Assembly (NCBI RefSeq): GCF_963576615.1
Contig: NC_088715.1
Coordinates: forward strand, 23,464,499-23,528,498
Direction of reading: 5' to 3'
From: Watersipora subatra
Lineage: Eukaryota > Bryozoa > Gymnolaemata > Cheilostomatida > Watersiporidae
DNA length: 64,000 nucleotides
Shown here: piece after piece, positions 12,201 to 23,576 of the stretch
Layout of the letters: each line of letters opens with the position of its first letter
Numbering within the stretch: position 1 is the first letter of the stretch
Position numbers and translations under genes: made by a program
The notes under the pieces: model-generated
Databases searched by the model: none
Told to the model about the DNA's origin: nothing
Seen by the model: the letters and a program-made list of their open reading frames with translations, nothing else

Positions 12201-15200
12201 CATACCTTTGCTGCAGTATCTCAGCTAAGATACCTGATCAGATTTTGTTTATTTTTAATGATAATAATTTGCTGTATATTACAAAACAGCAACATACTGT
12301 TTGATATAAAGTTATTACTCCAGAGATTGTATAAACAACAATCGATTTTGTAAAAAGGCTTTTTCCAAGCTGGAAGAGTTAGGCTTTAAAAAAGGTCAGA
12401 ACCAGTGGAGTGAGAATCTGTACAATTGGTAGCTTCAGTTATTTAATGAATAAGGTACATGTAGTAAAATAGATAACAAGGCAATTATCTTATCATTGTT
12501 GTATGAACAACCAATTGTTGGTAATAAGAGTGAAAATATAATCATGTGGTATTGAAATGAAATTTGCTGATTTTTTTTACTTGGAAGAAATTAACTGGGT
12601 ATTATCAATTTGAGTCTATCCACAGTGAGCGTTTCTGTGACGTCAAATAGTAGTTTCACTTCAAATGCCTAAGCAAAATGTTGTGAAATTAAATGCCGTC
12701 AAATCCATTTGGATTATACTGTTTCTATGACTTGTAGTGGAAGAACTTCTGAATACATTTAAAGCATGGAAACTCAGTAAACAATTGTTTTTAGCTGCAA
12801 GCGCAGTGTAAAGAACGAACAGCTTTTAGTTACCAATATAGGTGTGTGAGTAATCAATGTTTATTGCCTAACCTTTGTCGAAAAAAGACCCCTCATGGCA
12901 CCTGCTCAGAATCCAAAAGTATTTAAAGTTTTAAAGCTTATTACTAGAACTAGTATGCAGCCACCAAAACAATAAAACTAACAGGTTTTTTTAGATAGCC
13001 TATTGAGTAAAAATGAACAAGTCATCTGGCTAAATCTTTGATCTACCTGAGAAAAATTGATTAAATCATATTATTCTATGAGTGTTTGGAGACTCACTGG
13101 CTTGTGAAATATCAGCTAGCTAGTAGCAAGTTTAAATCAAAGATTACTAATGCTACTACATATATTCTTTACCACTTGAAAATTCATTTTCAACTTTTAG
13201 AAATAGCAAAATGCTATAGCTGGAACATCGCATGCAGTTCTTTTTTATTATCGTCTGCATAAAAGTTTTAAATGGTCACACTAATTTGATAGACTGCATC
13301 AATTAATATTTACTGTAAAAAAGATACCCTAATACTTCATGTCAAGAAACCTATTTATTAAATGAGCTACAGTTACCGCAATTAGTTGATGTCTGTATAG
13401 TGACCATAGTCTTAAGGTTAATTCAACCTACCGGTCATTTTTCTGGTATATAGACTCTACATAAGGAAGCATCTTGTTTTTGTAATGTTTAATATCTTGT
13501 CTTTTTTAACGAATTAAATGGACTTAGACTGATAACATGAACATCATGCAGTGCTACTTTATAAGTGAACTTAAGAAATGGGGCTCTATGTTGAAGATGC
13601 TACCACGGTTGATAAAGACGTGCCTTTAATTGAAGTGTCTATGACTGCTAAATAAATGAGCTTTATACTGGTAACCAATATAAAACTGACCTCAACTTGT
13701 ATGTACAGCTACCACATGAAGATGTACTGAACTGTTTGACTTACATTTCTGGCTAGCAATTACATCTGCCTTAGCACTGGGAGCCAATGTAAAAGTGAAA
13801 TGTTGACTACTGATGATGCATGTCTTGAATGCTTTTACTCTTAGCATTACCAACACCTAGCAATAGTGAGAATTGTATTATATTGTATTTATCATAATTG
13901 GTCTGGGCATAAAGGCTCGTTCCATTAAAACTACTATTGTTTGGAAACAGTGACTAGCTCGACAGGAAAGTCTGGTAATTAAATGTGATTGCATGAACAA
14001 ATAGTAGGTAAAAAACAATAAATGTTTCAGAAGTCAGGCATTAAATAATCTTACAAATTAAAAAGCGGCACATTCAGAATATTTTTATCTTTAGCTACAA
14101 TATAAATTAGAGTAGCTATAGCCTGCCATTTCCTGTTAGAAAACTTAAAGTAGTACATGTATTTGTACATACAATGGTAAAACAGAAATTGGTTAGCACT
14201 TCCAAAAGATAATACCATATTCTAATAAATTTATGTTGAGCTGCTTTTTGTGTTCTATTCTATAACTACATATTTTGGAAAATGAAAATAATGTGTAAAA
14301 CAATTGCAGAGCTAAATTATATTTTATCAGAAAACAGCTAATATTCTAGTAAAGATATCATTTGTTTACGGTGCATTATCTATACACAATTAGCATTACA
14401 ATCATGCATGTAAAATATGGGCATAAAATATGTTGAAGTTAGGGACCTTCTCAAAAGTTCTTGCAATAAAATCTGAAGTATTTCTGATACAAATTTGTTA
14501 TCAGTTAAAAAATTTCAATCAACTTCCAATTTTTTTAACGTTATACTTGGGAAGCTTTTTCTGTTTTACTTCAGATATGTAATGAGGAACTTAAACCACA
14601 GTGGAAAATTGAATTGGCTACTAGAAATTTCCTTAAGTTGAATTAGAGAACTTTGAATTACAAAGAATTTTTATATGGAAATAAATGCTAGTTATCTGAT
14701 GCAATCATTTAACTTTTCCCATGCATTGTTTCCTTTTGTATCTTTTAATATTTTGGATAGAAATTGCTCTAATAAACCTATTTTAGTTGCAATCACCACC
14801 TCTTAAGCCATTAAGAAACTCTCTCTATTTTTTATTGTATTTCTTTATACATGTAGCTATGAGCTTCCCACTTTACATGAGTAGGATATGATTTTTGAAA
14901 ATTCTGTTTTCTCCATGTTGTAATAGAAGTTTTGGAAAATTTCCAAATAAATTTTTCAAAATTTTTAGCTAAACTGTTGGCAGTGGCAAACATAGATTAG
15001 GTCTAACCAAGTTCCAAAGTTCCAATTTAAATAAAAACTAAATTTTAGTATATTTTATCTGAAATCGCTGCTAGTTGTCTATCATTCGTGGCTGTTTCTG
15101 ATGCTTGATGCGATCTGACTGCCAGGATATTTCTAAGTGAAAACTGACAATGCTTGAGCATGGTTAAAATGCTTCTAAAATATATATGCAAAATGATGTC

Positions 15201-15857
15201 ACTAGCTGATATCAGCTATTGTGTTCAAGTTGCAGTATTACACAACTTCATTTTTTCCGTCTCTAATGTGTTCAAGTTGCAAAGTTCTACATTTCTATTT
15301 TTTCCGTGTCTTTACAACTACACACGTCATAATCAAATTATCACTTGATATGAGCGTTTTAACTGTAATCAAATTTTTCCAATTCCAATCTTAAAACATC
15401 CTGGAAATTAGATCACTTCAAATATAAAAAACAATCTTAAACTACAAAAAAATACTAATGCTTTGTGATAACATCTACTGAAATTTTTGGACAAGTTTAT
15501 CTTTAAGTTAATAAAATTATAAGAATCTTTAGTCATAAGTAAAAGTTAAAGTGAAGCTGAAAGGATTTTAAAGCTTGCATCAGTTTATACAAATATAATA
15601 ATGATACTTGTATTGTCAGCAATTATTGGTCAGGTATAAAACAAAAAAACAGTTTTGTAGAACAAAACACTTGTGATGCAAACTGCAAGCTGTGGCATAG
15701 GTCATTTGTCATTTTTTACTAAACATAGACATTTGATATATGATGCTATTTCTGCATTTCTTTTGCTGGCTGCCATTCTAATACACTTTTCCTATTTAGC
15801 CCACCAACATGGCGGACATATTGCATAGTTGAAGCAGTTGGCTCATTTACTAAAGAA

Positions 15858-16012
15858 GTCTGTAGTGGTATATTGAACATAATGGGTATAGTGGTATATT
15901 GAACATAATGGATATAGTAATACATTGAAAATACATGTAAGGAATATAGTGGTATATTAAACATAGTGGATATAGTAGTGTATGGAGCATAATGGATATA
16001 GTAGTATATTGT
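15858..16012. repeat. Minisatellite, about 30-bp unit, five to six copies
   Basis: Variants of GTGGTATATTGAACATAATG followed by GATATA are repeated head to tail with moderate divergence. Open frames through it are products of the repeat. Confidence 0.8.
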
Positions 16013-16149
16013 GTTTGCTGGTTCTTCCCAAACATGACAATGTAAACTTAAGGATCGCAGCATTCAATGTTACCTTCTTCAAAAAGTTTATGTAAGAACA
16101 AGAATAGAATATGTAAGTCATACAGCGAAGGTAAAACCGACGTGTTATA

Positions 16150-17140
16150 TATAGCTAAAGTAAAGCTTGTGTGCAAAATACATCTAATACATAGCTCGAA
16201 CCCAAAATTTAGCTTAAATGAAACTAATGTACTGCATTAAGCTAATATTCAGATCAGGTTCAACATTCAGCTGAAATGCAGTTTATGTATACCAAAAAAG
16301 CAAAGAAAATGTACATTAAACAGATTATGAACATTTCGTATAAAACACACTACCAAGGTATAGCTATTTTACACAATACAGCTAAGGTACATACAACTGG
16401 GTTACAGTTTATTTACAACATTACAACTCCAAGAACGCAAAAGAACTGCTCTAACAAGCATATATATCTAAAGTGCAGCTTACATGAATTATGGACCAAA
16501 AGTGAAACACATGTACAGCCTACAGATAAGATACAGTTTATGAAAAACACATGGTTAAAGCACGGTTTATCTGCAGCATACAGTTAGGGTCATTTGCATA
16601 CTAGTAATATACATATATTGTACAGCTAGTGTACAACTTATGTACATTGTACAGCCAAGGTACCGCTCATGCGCAACAATCAGATAAGGTACAGTTTATG
16701 GACAACATACAAATAATATAAAGTTCAAGTTAGAGGCAACTTCATAGTAAAAATTAAGTTCAACATACACCTAAGGTACAGCTAATGTACAACCTATTGC
16801 TAGCATTTGGGCGATGCAATAGAGCTGAAGTTCAGCTTATGTATAATATGCACCTAAGGTACCACATACATGTATGTACACCAAACAGCTAAGGAACAGT
16901 TTATGTGAAGTACATTGCTAACATATAGTCAATATGCATTTTACAGTTAAGGTAAAGATCATGTACAACATACAGCCAATGTAAAGCTCATGTACAACAT
17001 ACAGCCAGGGTAGAGATCATGTATATCATACAGCTAAGGCATAGCTGAATACATACAGCTAGATATAAATATATGTACAGTTGGATATAAACGTACATAT
17101 ACAGCTAGATATAAAAATATCTATATATATTTTTTATCTT
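16150..17140. repeat. Degenerate satellite-like array
   Basis: About one kilobase is built from diverged repeats of ACATACAGCTAAGGTACAGC and TCATGTACAA-type words, with a unit of roughly 30-40 bp. Examples are at 16375, 16640, 16770, 16960 and 16995. The 103-residue open frame at 16276-16587 is in this array and has no domain, so I do not call it a gene. Confidence 0.7.
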
Positions 17141-17253
17141 ATATATACATGTATATACTGTTAGCTGTGTTAGCTGTATGAACAGCTAATAGTATGCAAC
17201 ATGCAATGATCAGCTGTACCATTACACTGGTAGGTGCTCTACTGTCTTGGCAT

Positions 17254-17577
17254 TAGTGCTGCACGATAAAACAATATCATTCGAAGTGACAATATATTTC
17301 AGTGGATGATTTTATATTCGGTCAGTTTTCAAAATATCAAAGCCAATTTTTTATCGTTATATCATTCATTTATTACTGGAGTTGTCCACTCTCCTTATGT
17401 AAAGAGAGGACCACTCCTGTCTTTCAACCGATATTAACCAATATCCTTTCATTTGTTCATACTAAAGCCTAACACTATATCGATAGAAGACAACTCCAAT
17501 GTTCGATATTTTTAAATATTCAATATATTTAGAGACCAAATAATCAAATGTACGTGCAAAGATATTATGCAGCACTA
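17254..17577. mobile_element. hAT-type MITE with 8-bp target duplication
   Basis: The left end is TAGTGCTGCACGATAAAACA and the right end, reverse-complemented, is TAGTGCTGCATAATATC. Flanking octamers are CTTGGCAT (17246-17253) and CTTGGTAT (17578-17585), an 8-bp duplication with one mismatch as expected for hAT. The 324-bp interior has no coding capacity. It contains an inverted pair GGAGTTGTCC/GACAACTCC that may be another nested small element. Confidence 0.8.
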
Positions 17578-18839
17578 CTTGGTATCCACTCTTTCAACAG
17601 TAGGTTCAATATTGCCTCCCCGCTGACTCCAGTCTCTATTTACCTGAAGGATTCGAGTCGTTTTGACGAGTACGGCCTTCTCCACTCTCTCTAGTCAGTC
17701 AAGCTTTTTTAGAATCTCAAGTGACACAGATTAACCTACACTTGGCTGAATGGCGAATTCTCTTAGATCTTTGCCCTTATAGGGCATAATAGTAGCTGGC
17801 TTCAGTCAGTTAGCCACAGAAATTTGAAAACTGACCAGGTATGCCTTGACGAAGTCTTCCTGACACTTAAAGCATGGTCACTTACATAGGCAGCCTGGCC
17901 AAAACACTCCTCAATTTCCTTGTCTTCCTCAATAGATGACTCAATTGCATTGTCAAAGTCTGCAATGTTCATGTTTTGATCCCCGGCCACATGCTGCTCA
18001 TCCGAACCTAGGCCTTTTTTGCATTTCTTTTCTCCTTCCTCCAAGGGCCACAGCTGGCGTGACACTTCTAAAGAGTCGTTAAGCCAACATCATGCTGAGA
18101 CACCATAGTGAAAGATTCAGAAAATTGTGAAAATTTTGGTGAGGTGAAATCGGTAAAAGGCAGTAGTTACTTTTCAGTGCTACAACATGGAAATTGTTGT
18201 TCTACAGTCAATTTTTTGCTCGACACTTTTCCTTTGTTCCGATATCACTCTGCCCAAACTGTATGGACTCTCTTATCATCAGATGCAGACACAGTCATTA
18301 TCCATGCTGATCAAGTAATTTACTAGCCTAGGCCCATGAACGGTTGTGTGTATTGCTTTACAAAGAAAGCTGATTTATGATGCGCGTGTCCCGGAATGCC
18401 AAGATTCTCGTTGTTTAATTTGGTTTTTTTCTGAACTCCTCTAACTGAGCTTTAGCTTTTTGTTTTGGTTTTTAGATGTTTGAGACATCAAGTCTTGAGT
18501 AGGGAAACTCCATTCTTGTCTTTAGCCAGGTTTCCGGTTCTTTCTTTTTTCATAGGCCCCTGTAATATAGGATTTTTTATGCAGCTTCATGGTAGTTAGA
18601 GTTTGTTTGAACTCTTCTAGGCATGCATGGTAAAGCTTCGACCAGTCTTCGCTCTGGATAAAGAATTGCCCTGTTGTTCTACCAGATATATGTGGTCGAG
18701 TAAAACATTAAATGAGTTGATCATAAAAGAGCCTTAAACTAGGCTACAAATTTGGCTTACAACTAAGGGGTTATTTCTCCCTTCTACTGCTTTTTTACTA
18801 TTTATGCCAAGTATCCAGGGATGTAAAGAAGTGGCTTCT

Positions 18840-19760
18840 CTTTGTGCTCTTGTCTTTTTTTATTTGTGCTTTCTGAGAGTGGCATGGATTTTCTTCAGCC
18901 TCTGGAGTAGCTCCACCACACGCTCATGTGTTGGTTGAGCTTTTGTGGGTATAGAGTGGCACTCCAGCTGGTCTGGCAGGTGCAGCTTTTGCCCAAGCAT
19001 CAACATGATTGCAGTCTCACCTGTTGCCGAGTGTGGTATCATCCAGTATGACTTCATCAGCTAAAGAAGCAACACATCCCATTCCTCCTGGTTTTTGGTT
19101 AGCAGCAATGCCCTGAGTAGATCACCCAGTGTTTAATTGCTGTGCTCTACCACTCCATTAGCTTGGGGTGATACTGAGTAGTGTGCAATTTCTCCACGTA
19201 CCAGATTTTGCGCAGCTTGGTCATTACATGACTCTGGAACTGTGCCCTTTGGTCAGTGTGAATCTGTTCTGACAAACCCATGTAGCAAAGTATCTATTCA
19301 TCTAGACACTAGCCGTCATCAGCACCGCAGCTTCTGAAAGAGCCAAAGCATTCTGCCATTAACTGAAGCAATCGGTTAACACCTATATCTACTTATTATT
19401 CTTTGGTGTCATTGGCAATCACCCTATCAAGTACATTGCTACCTTCTGCCAATGGCAACCAGCGTAAAGTCTCTGCCTGCTTCTGACTGCCTCTTCTTTT
19501 TCCATGTTTACTCTTTAGTTTTCTTGTCAACCTGTAAAAGGGTCGTGCTGTGACAGCAATGTTTAGAATGTATTGACGGCAGTATCACATTGTACCTAGG
19601 AAGCTTTGCCGCTCCTTGAATCTATGAGGGCTGGCCATTGTTGAACCGCCATAGCCATCCATTCAGCACTTACCATGTGGTCCAAAAACACAGTAGCGAC
19701 TGGAAAAGCTCACACTTGGTTGGCTCAAGCTGGAGGTCAACTCTCTTCAGCCGCTGGAAC
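18840..19760 (-). pseudogene. Decayed Gypsy retrotransposon fragment (RT joined to integrase)
   Basis: Read on the minus strand, 19760 to about 19460 shows broken Gypsy RT blocks: VDLQLEPTKCELF, then a degraded FLG..YCRQYI block and TARPFYRLTRK. This passes almost directly into integrase core pieces: an IHTDQ block (about 19260), SPQANGVVE (about 19170) and HSATGETAIMLMLGQKLHLP (18860-19057). RNase H and the integrase zinc finger are missing between them, so a large internal deletion fused RT to integrase. Stops and frameshifts occur throughout. It differs clearly from the Gypsy copy at 46420-54265, so it represents a second lineage. Its RT part lies within the tandem duplication beginning at 19456. 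Confidence 0.75.
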
Positions 19761-20326
19761 ACTTACTCTAGTCCACATGTATCAAACCAACAGCCCACGG
19801 GCCACGTCTGGCCCACCTTGTAATTAAATCTGGCCCGCAAGATCATTTTACATTATTGTTACTCGTGACACATTCGGGCTTTACAGGAAAGCCCGTATCA
19901 AATATAAATGCTCGCTACTTCAGAGTATCATTTCAGCCTGGTCTAATCATCTAGTCCAGGGGTCGGAAACTTGCGGCTCTTTCATCCCCTCGCTACGGCT
20001 CCCTCTGACTTTGGAATTTTCTTCTTTTATTACCATATGCTAAGTAATTCATAAAAATATAGAAATTTTATCACTAGATTTTGTAATATAATTTTAGAAA
20101 TGGTTAGTATGGTGATAAATCAAACATTGTCGCTTGCTTAGTGCCGTTATTTACATTGTTATATTATTAGTACCTTATCACATGATCGTCACATGACTGT
20201 AACATAAAAAGTACCGAAAAACGTACTAGCAGATTCGCGCGTGGAAGGTCAGATCGCCCAGAGATATCTCCTAATTTTATGTCAACGAACTGGCTTAATT
20301 AAACAATTGTAAATCTAGTAAGGCTG
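19456..20326. repeat. 871-bp tandem duplication, copy 1
   Basis: The segment from CAACCAGCGTAAAGTCTCTG to GTAAATCTAGTAAGGCTG recurs 894 bp downstream with only about three substitutions. Copy 1 holds a decayed Gypsy RT piece, a hAT-like GGGCCACGTCTGGCCC stretch and the first 370 bp of a hAT element. A 23-bp spacer (20327-20349) is itself a partial repeat of the copy end. Confidence 0.95.
19957..20326. mobile_element. Truncated 5' part of a hAT element
   Basis: It begins CAGGGGTCGGAAACTTGCGG, one base different from the intact element at 20851. It stops at the end of the duplication unit, so the truncation is a consequence of the tandem duplication rather than a separate insertion. Confidence 0.85.
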
Positions 20327-20349
20327 AAGCGTAAATCTAGTAAGGCTGA

Positions 20350-21220
20350 CAACCAGCGTAAAGTCTCTGCCTGCTTCTGACTGCCTCTTCTTTTTCCATG
20401 TTTACTCTTTAGTTTTCTTGTCAACCTGTAAAAGGGTCGTGCTGTGACAGCAATGTTTAGAATGTATTGACGGCAGTATCACATTGTACCTAGGAAGCTT
20501 TGCCGCTCCTTGAATCTATGAGGGCTGGCCATTGTTGAACCGCCATAGCCATCCATTCAGCACTTACCATGTGGTCCAAAAACACAGTAGCGACTGGAAA
20601 AGCTCACACTTGGTTGGCTCAAGCTGGAGGTCAACTCTCTTCAGCCGCTGGAACACTTACTCTAGTCCACATGTATCAAACCAACAGCCCACGGGCCACG
20701 TCTGGCCCACCTTGTAATTAAATCTGGCCCGCAAGATCATTTTACATTATTGTTACTCGTGACACATTCGGGCTTTACAGGAAAGCCCGTATCAAATATA
20801 AATGCTCGCTACTTCAGAGTATCATTTCAGCCTGGTCTAATCATCTAGTCCAGGGGTCGGCAACTTGCGGCTCTTTCATCCCCTCGCTACGGCTCCCTCT
20901 GACTTTGGAATTTTCTTCTTTTATTACCATATGCTAAGTAATTCATAAAAATATAGAAATTTTATCACTAGATTTTGTAATATAATTTTAAAAATGGTTA
21001 GTATGGTGATAAATCAAACATTGTTGCTTGCTTAGTGCCGTTATTTACATTGTTATATTATTAGTACCTTATCACATGATCGTCACATGACTGTAACATA
21101 AAAAGTACCGAAAAACGTACTAGCAGATTCGCGCGTGGAAGGTCAGATCGCCCAGAGATATCTCCTAATTTTATGTCAACGAACTGGCTTAATTAAACAA
21201 TTGTAAATCTAGTAAGGCTG
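20350..21220. repeat. 871-bp tandem duplication, copy 2
   Basis: Nearly identical to 19456-20326 at a constant offset of 894 bp. Differences seen include C/A at the hAT start and T/C in the following block. The near identity indicates a recent event, or an assembly artefact that long reads would settle. Confidence 0.95.
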
Positions 21221-21578
21221 GCCAGCCACTTCGGCTTGCAATATCGTCAACGACACTACTGACAAACAACAACACTAATACAGGTAGTACACTTCATAAC
21301 AATTTATGTGCCAATAAAACCGCCGAAATTATTTTATTATCCTTTGCAAAAGTGTAATTTGGTTTCCTCAGCAATTAAATCATTATACATGCCACAACTT
21401 TTCGTTTTATGATGCAAACATTGCATACAAACATTAAAAGCTAAACAAAAAAGTTACATGTGGTATTTATATGTTTTTTAATTTGAAATATGAAAGGGGA
21501 TTCGTGGCTCCCACTGCGTTCTTTCCTGTGGAAAACGGGTTCAAATGGCTTTTGAATGGAAAAGGTTGCCGACCCCTG
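20851..21578. mobile_element. Non-autonomous hAT element with 8-bp target duplication
   Basis: The terminal inverted repeats are CAGGGGTCGGCAAC and GTTGCCGACCCCTG. The flanking octamers are ATCTAGTC (20843-20850) and ATCTTGTC (21579-21586). A related repeat at about 26605-26625 reads straight through ATCTAGTCATAATCTGA without the element, providing an empty paralogous site. There is no transposase frame in 728 bp. Confidence 0.9.
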
Positions 21579-21586
21579 ATCTTGTC

Positions 21587-22120
21587 ATAATCTGACTAAG
21601 TGACCCATACTTTCGGCCAAATCAAGTGAACAGTTTCTGCAGCATTTTTCAACTATCGCAGGTGACCAACAAGCTTCTCATGTTCATCAGAGGATGATAT
21701 GCACTTCTTCGAGATAAGGTTAAAAAATTAAACAAATTTTTCCAGTAGCTTTTGAGATATCAGTGCTCAATTGACAGCTTTACCATTATGATGAAATGGA
21801 CGCGTAAGGACAATAGACATGATTTTATTGAATGCGTGAAGCATATTTGTGAAAATATTTCGACGAATGAGGTTGCATGACAGCGTAAACAGATACCATC
21901 TTGTTCAACTACGTCCCACTTGGACCTTGTTGGAAATGGATTCCAATCTACGGCGTTTTCGTAAAGGCTGCAATTAACTGTTCGCTTTTTGAGCTTTTAA
22001 AGGCTTGTAATCACATTTCCACATTTTTTGCACCTACAACACAGCAGAGTAAGACATGGTGAATCTGTTGATATCAAATATCTTTAATGTGAATTTTGTT
22101 GCCAGTCAACCTTTAAAGGG
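21587..22120. repeat. Diverged copy of the foldback MITE at 26229-27143
   Basis: From ATAATCTGACTAAGTGA to AAGTCAACCTTTAA-like sequence it parallels 26614-27143, including CATTTTTCAACTATCGCAGG and TGAATTTTGTTGCCAGTCAA. The left terminal arm present in the other copy is not visible here, so this copy is left-truncated, as well as interrupted by the hAT element. Confidence 0.8.
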
Positions 22121-22552
22121 CTAACCGAGTTAAATAATGGTTCAATCCAAACAACTGTAACAGCTATAAGGGATATGGAGAATTTAAATTGGGCACATTG
22201 TTTCAAAGAAGGCTACTTATTAACAACAAAGAAAATCTTTACATTTCAAGTAGGCGTTTCCAAAACGTGTCCATTTTACTGCAGCTCTGATCATCTTGCC
22301 ATTGGAACCATTTATTTTTAACTGTATTCAGTTTGTTCCACATTACAGTGTTTATAGGTTCACTAATTCCATCGTGTTCAATCTTACCAACTAATCTATT
22401 CGCCATTTTGTAGTTTATGAATTGGTTTCAAAATTACAAGTGCTATTAGCAAAGAGCAATTCTTTTCTTTCAATTGATTGGCATTATAAATAGAAAACCA
22501 TTTTGGTTAGGCAGCAATAAAAATGCTGTCAGTAGAATTTGAGCATATCAAT

Positions 22553-22978
22553 GTGTAGAAGGCAGACCGACAGAGGTAATTCTATAATTGGTTAAGTAGA
22601 GGGTAGACCATTAAAGGTAATTCTGTCATTGGTTGAGTAGAGGACAAACCAACAGAGGTAATTATATTATTGGTTGTGTAGAGGGCGAACTAACAGAAGT
22701 AATTCTATAATTGGTTGTGTAGAGGGCATACCAACAGAGACAAATCTATAATTTGTTGGAGAGAAGGCAGACAAACAAAGGAAATTAAATAATTGGTTGG
22801 GTAGAGGGCAGATCGCTGTAAGAGATTCTACAATTAGTTGTGTAGATGGCAGACCAGAGTTAAGTTTTATAATTAGTTGTTTACAGGGTAGACCAACATA
22901 AGTAATTTTATAATTCATTGTGCAGTGGGCAAATCAACAGAAGTAATTCAATATTTGGTTGTGTAGAGGGCAGACCAA
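22553..22978. repeat. Minisatellite, about 43-bp unit, around ten copies
   Basis: The unit is approximately TTGGTTGTGTAGAGGGCAGA plus CCAACAGAGGTAATTCTATAA, repeated head to tail with about 15-30 percent divergence. It ends shortly before the 3' end of the TRIM-like gene. The 83-residue antisense frame through it is a repeat product. Confidence 0.9.
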
Positions 22979-23029
22979 GTGAAATAAATTGGCTTCAGGT
23001 GAAGTCCAGATACTGTAAGTGAAAGTTAT

Positions 23030-23035
23030 TTTATT
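23030..23035 (-). promoter_or_regulatory. Candidate polyadenylation signal of the TRIM-like gene
   Basis: AATAAA on the minus strand, about 405 bp past the stop codon at 23440. The span 23036-23439 would then be the 3' UTR. The hexamer is common in AT-rich DNA, so this is only a candidate. Confidence 0.35.
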
Positions 23036-23439
23036 ATCACTGCATAAATTTGTAAAATTGAGGGTCTTAAACCTTTGTAGTGGTTTTTAAATGTAACATA
23101 AACTTTAGCACTAACACCATTCTGATAATGTTACATATGATAAAATATGATTATCAGTATCGTTGTTAATGTACAACCGGATGCTTACAAAAGTAAATAT
23201 GCTATATGTAAAAATGTCGCAAGACGCTGGAATAATAATCTACAGCATAACAAAAGGTATAATTTGGCTTCTGGCAGCACTACATGCAAATAATCCATTA
23301 AAGATTGTGCACTTAACCATTTAACAAAAAAGTTGACCTTAAAATAATACCGATACTACTAATTCATTGCAAAAATAGTCCGTCGTCATAGTTCCCGATC
23401 ATGATTATTGCCATATGATGATCGATGAGAATGAGGTCC

Positions 23440-23576
23440 TTACTTCTCATTGAGTTTACAGAAAAGCACTTTCTGGGCCTCCCATATTGGTACAACCAGG
23501 GTGTTACCTGCGACACTTAAGCTATAGGTACTACCATTACCAATGGCATCATCTTTTACCTCTGACACTTTCTCAC
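23440..23576 (-). CDS. TRIM-like gene, coding exon 8 (terminal)
   Basis: Acceptor TGTTGTTTTAG. 137 nt encode the last 44 residues, including a closing propeller strand STYSLSVAGNTLVVPIW, and a TAA stop. Confidence 0.9.

Larger units (their letters stand above)
6744..15850. other. Nine-kilobase stretch without recognisable genes
   Basis: Only short open frames occur (under 90 residues), none with a recognisable domain or plausible exon signals. I see scattered AT-rich palindromes, one candidate short MITE (8164-8329), a short direct repeat of TTTCACATACCAACT at about 10987-11020, and traces of dispersed repeat motifs near 10260-10560 and 15355-15480. It may be intergenic or intronic. Confidence 0.5.

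Noticed and set aside
16276..16587. 103-residue plus-strand open frame
   Set aside because: It lies in the degenerate ACAGCTAAGG repeat array, its peptide is repeat-derived, and no domain or splice context supports it.
17802..18065. 87-residue acidic minus-strand frame near the Gypsy fragment
   Set aside because: Position suggests it might be a pol tail, but no integrase C-terminal motif is visible and the connection to 18840 is broken.
19638..20717. Two identical 61-residue frames at 19638 and 20532
   Set aside because: They are the two copies of the tandem duplication read antisense to the decayed Gypsy RT.
22553..22978. CRISPR-like array
   Set aside because: The regular 43-bp units have no unique spacers and the context is eukaryotic; it is a minisatellite.
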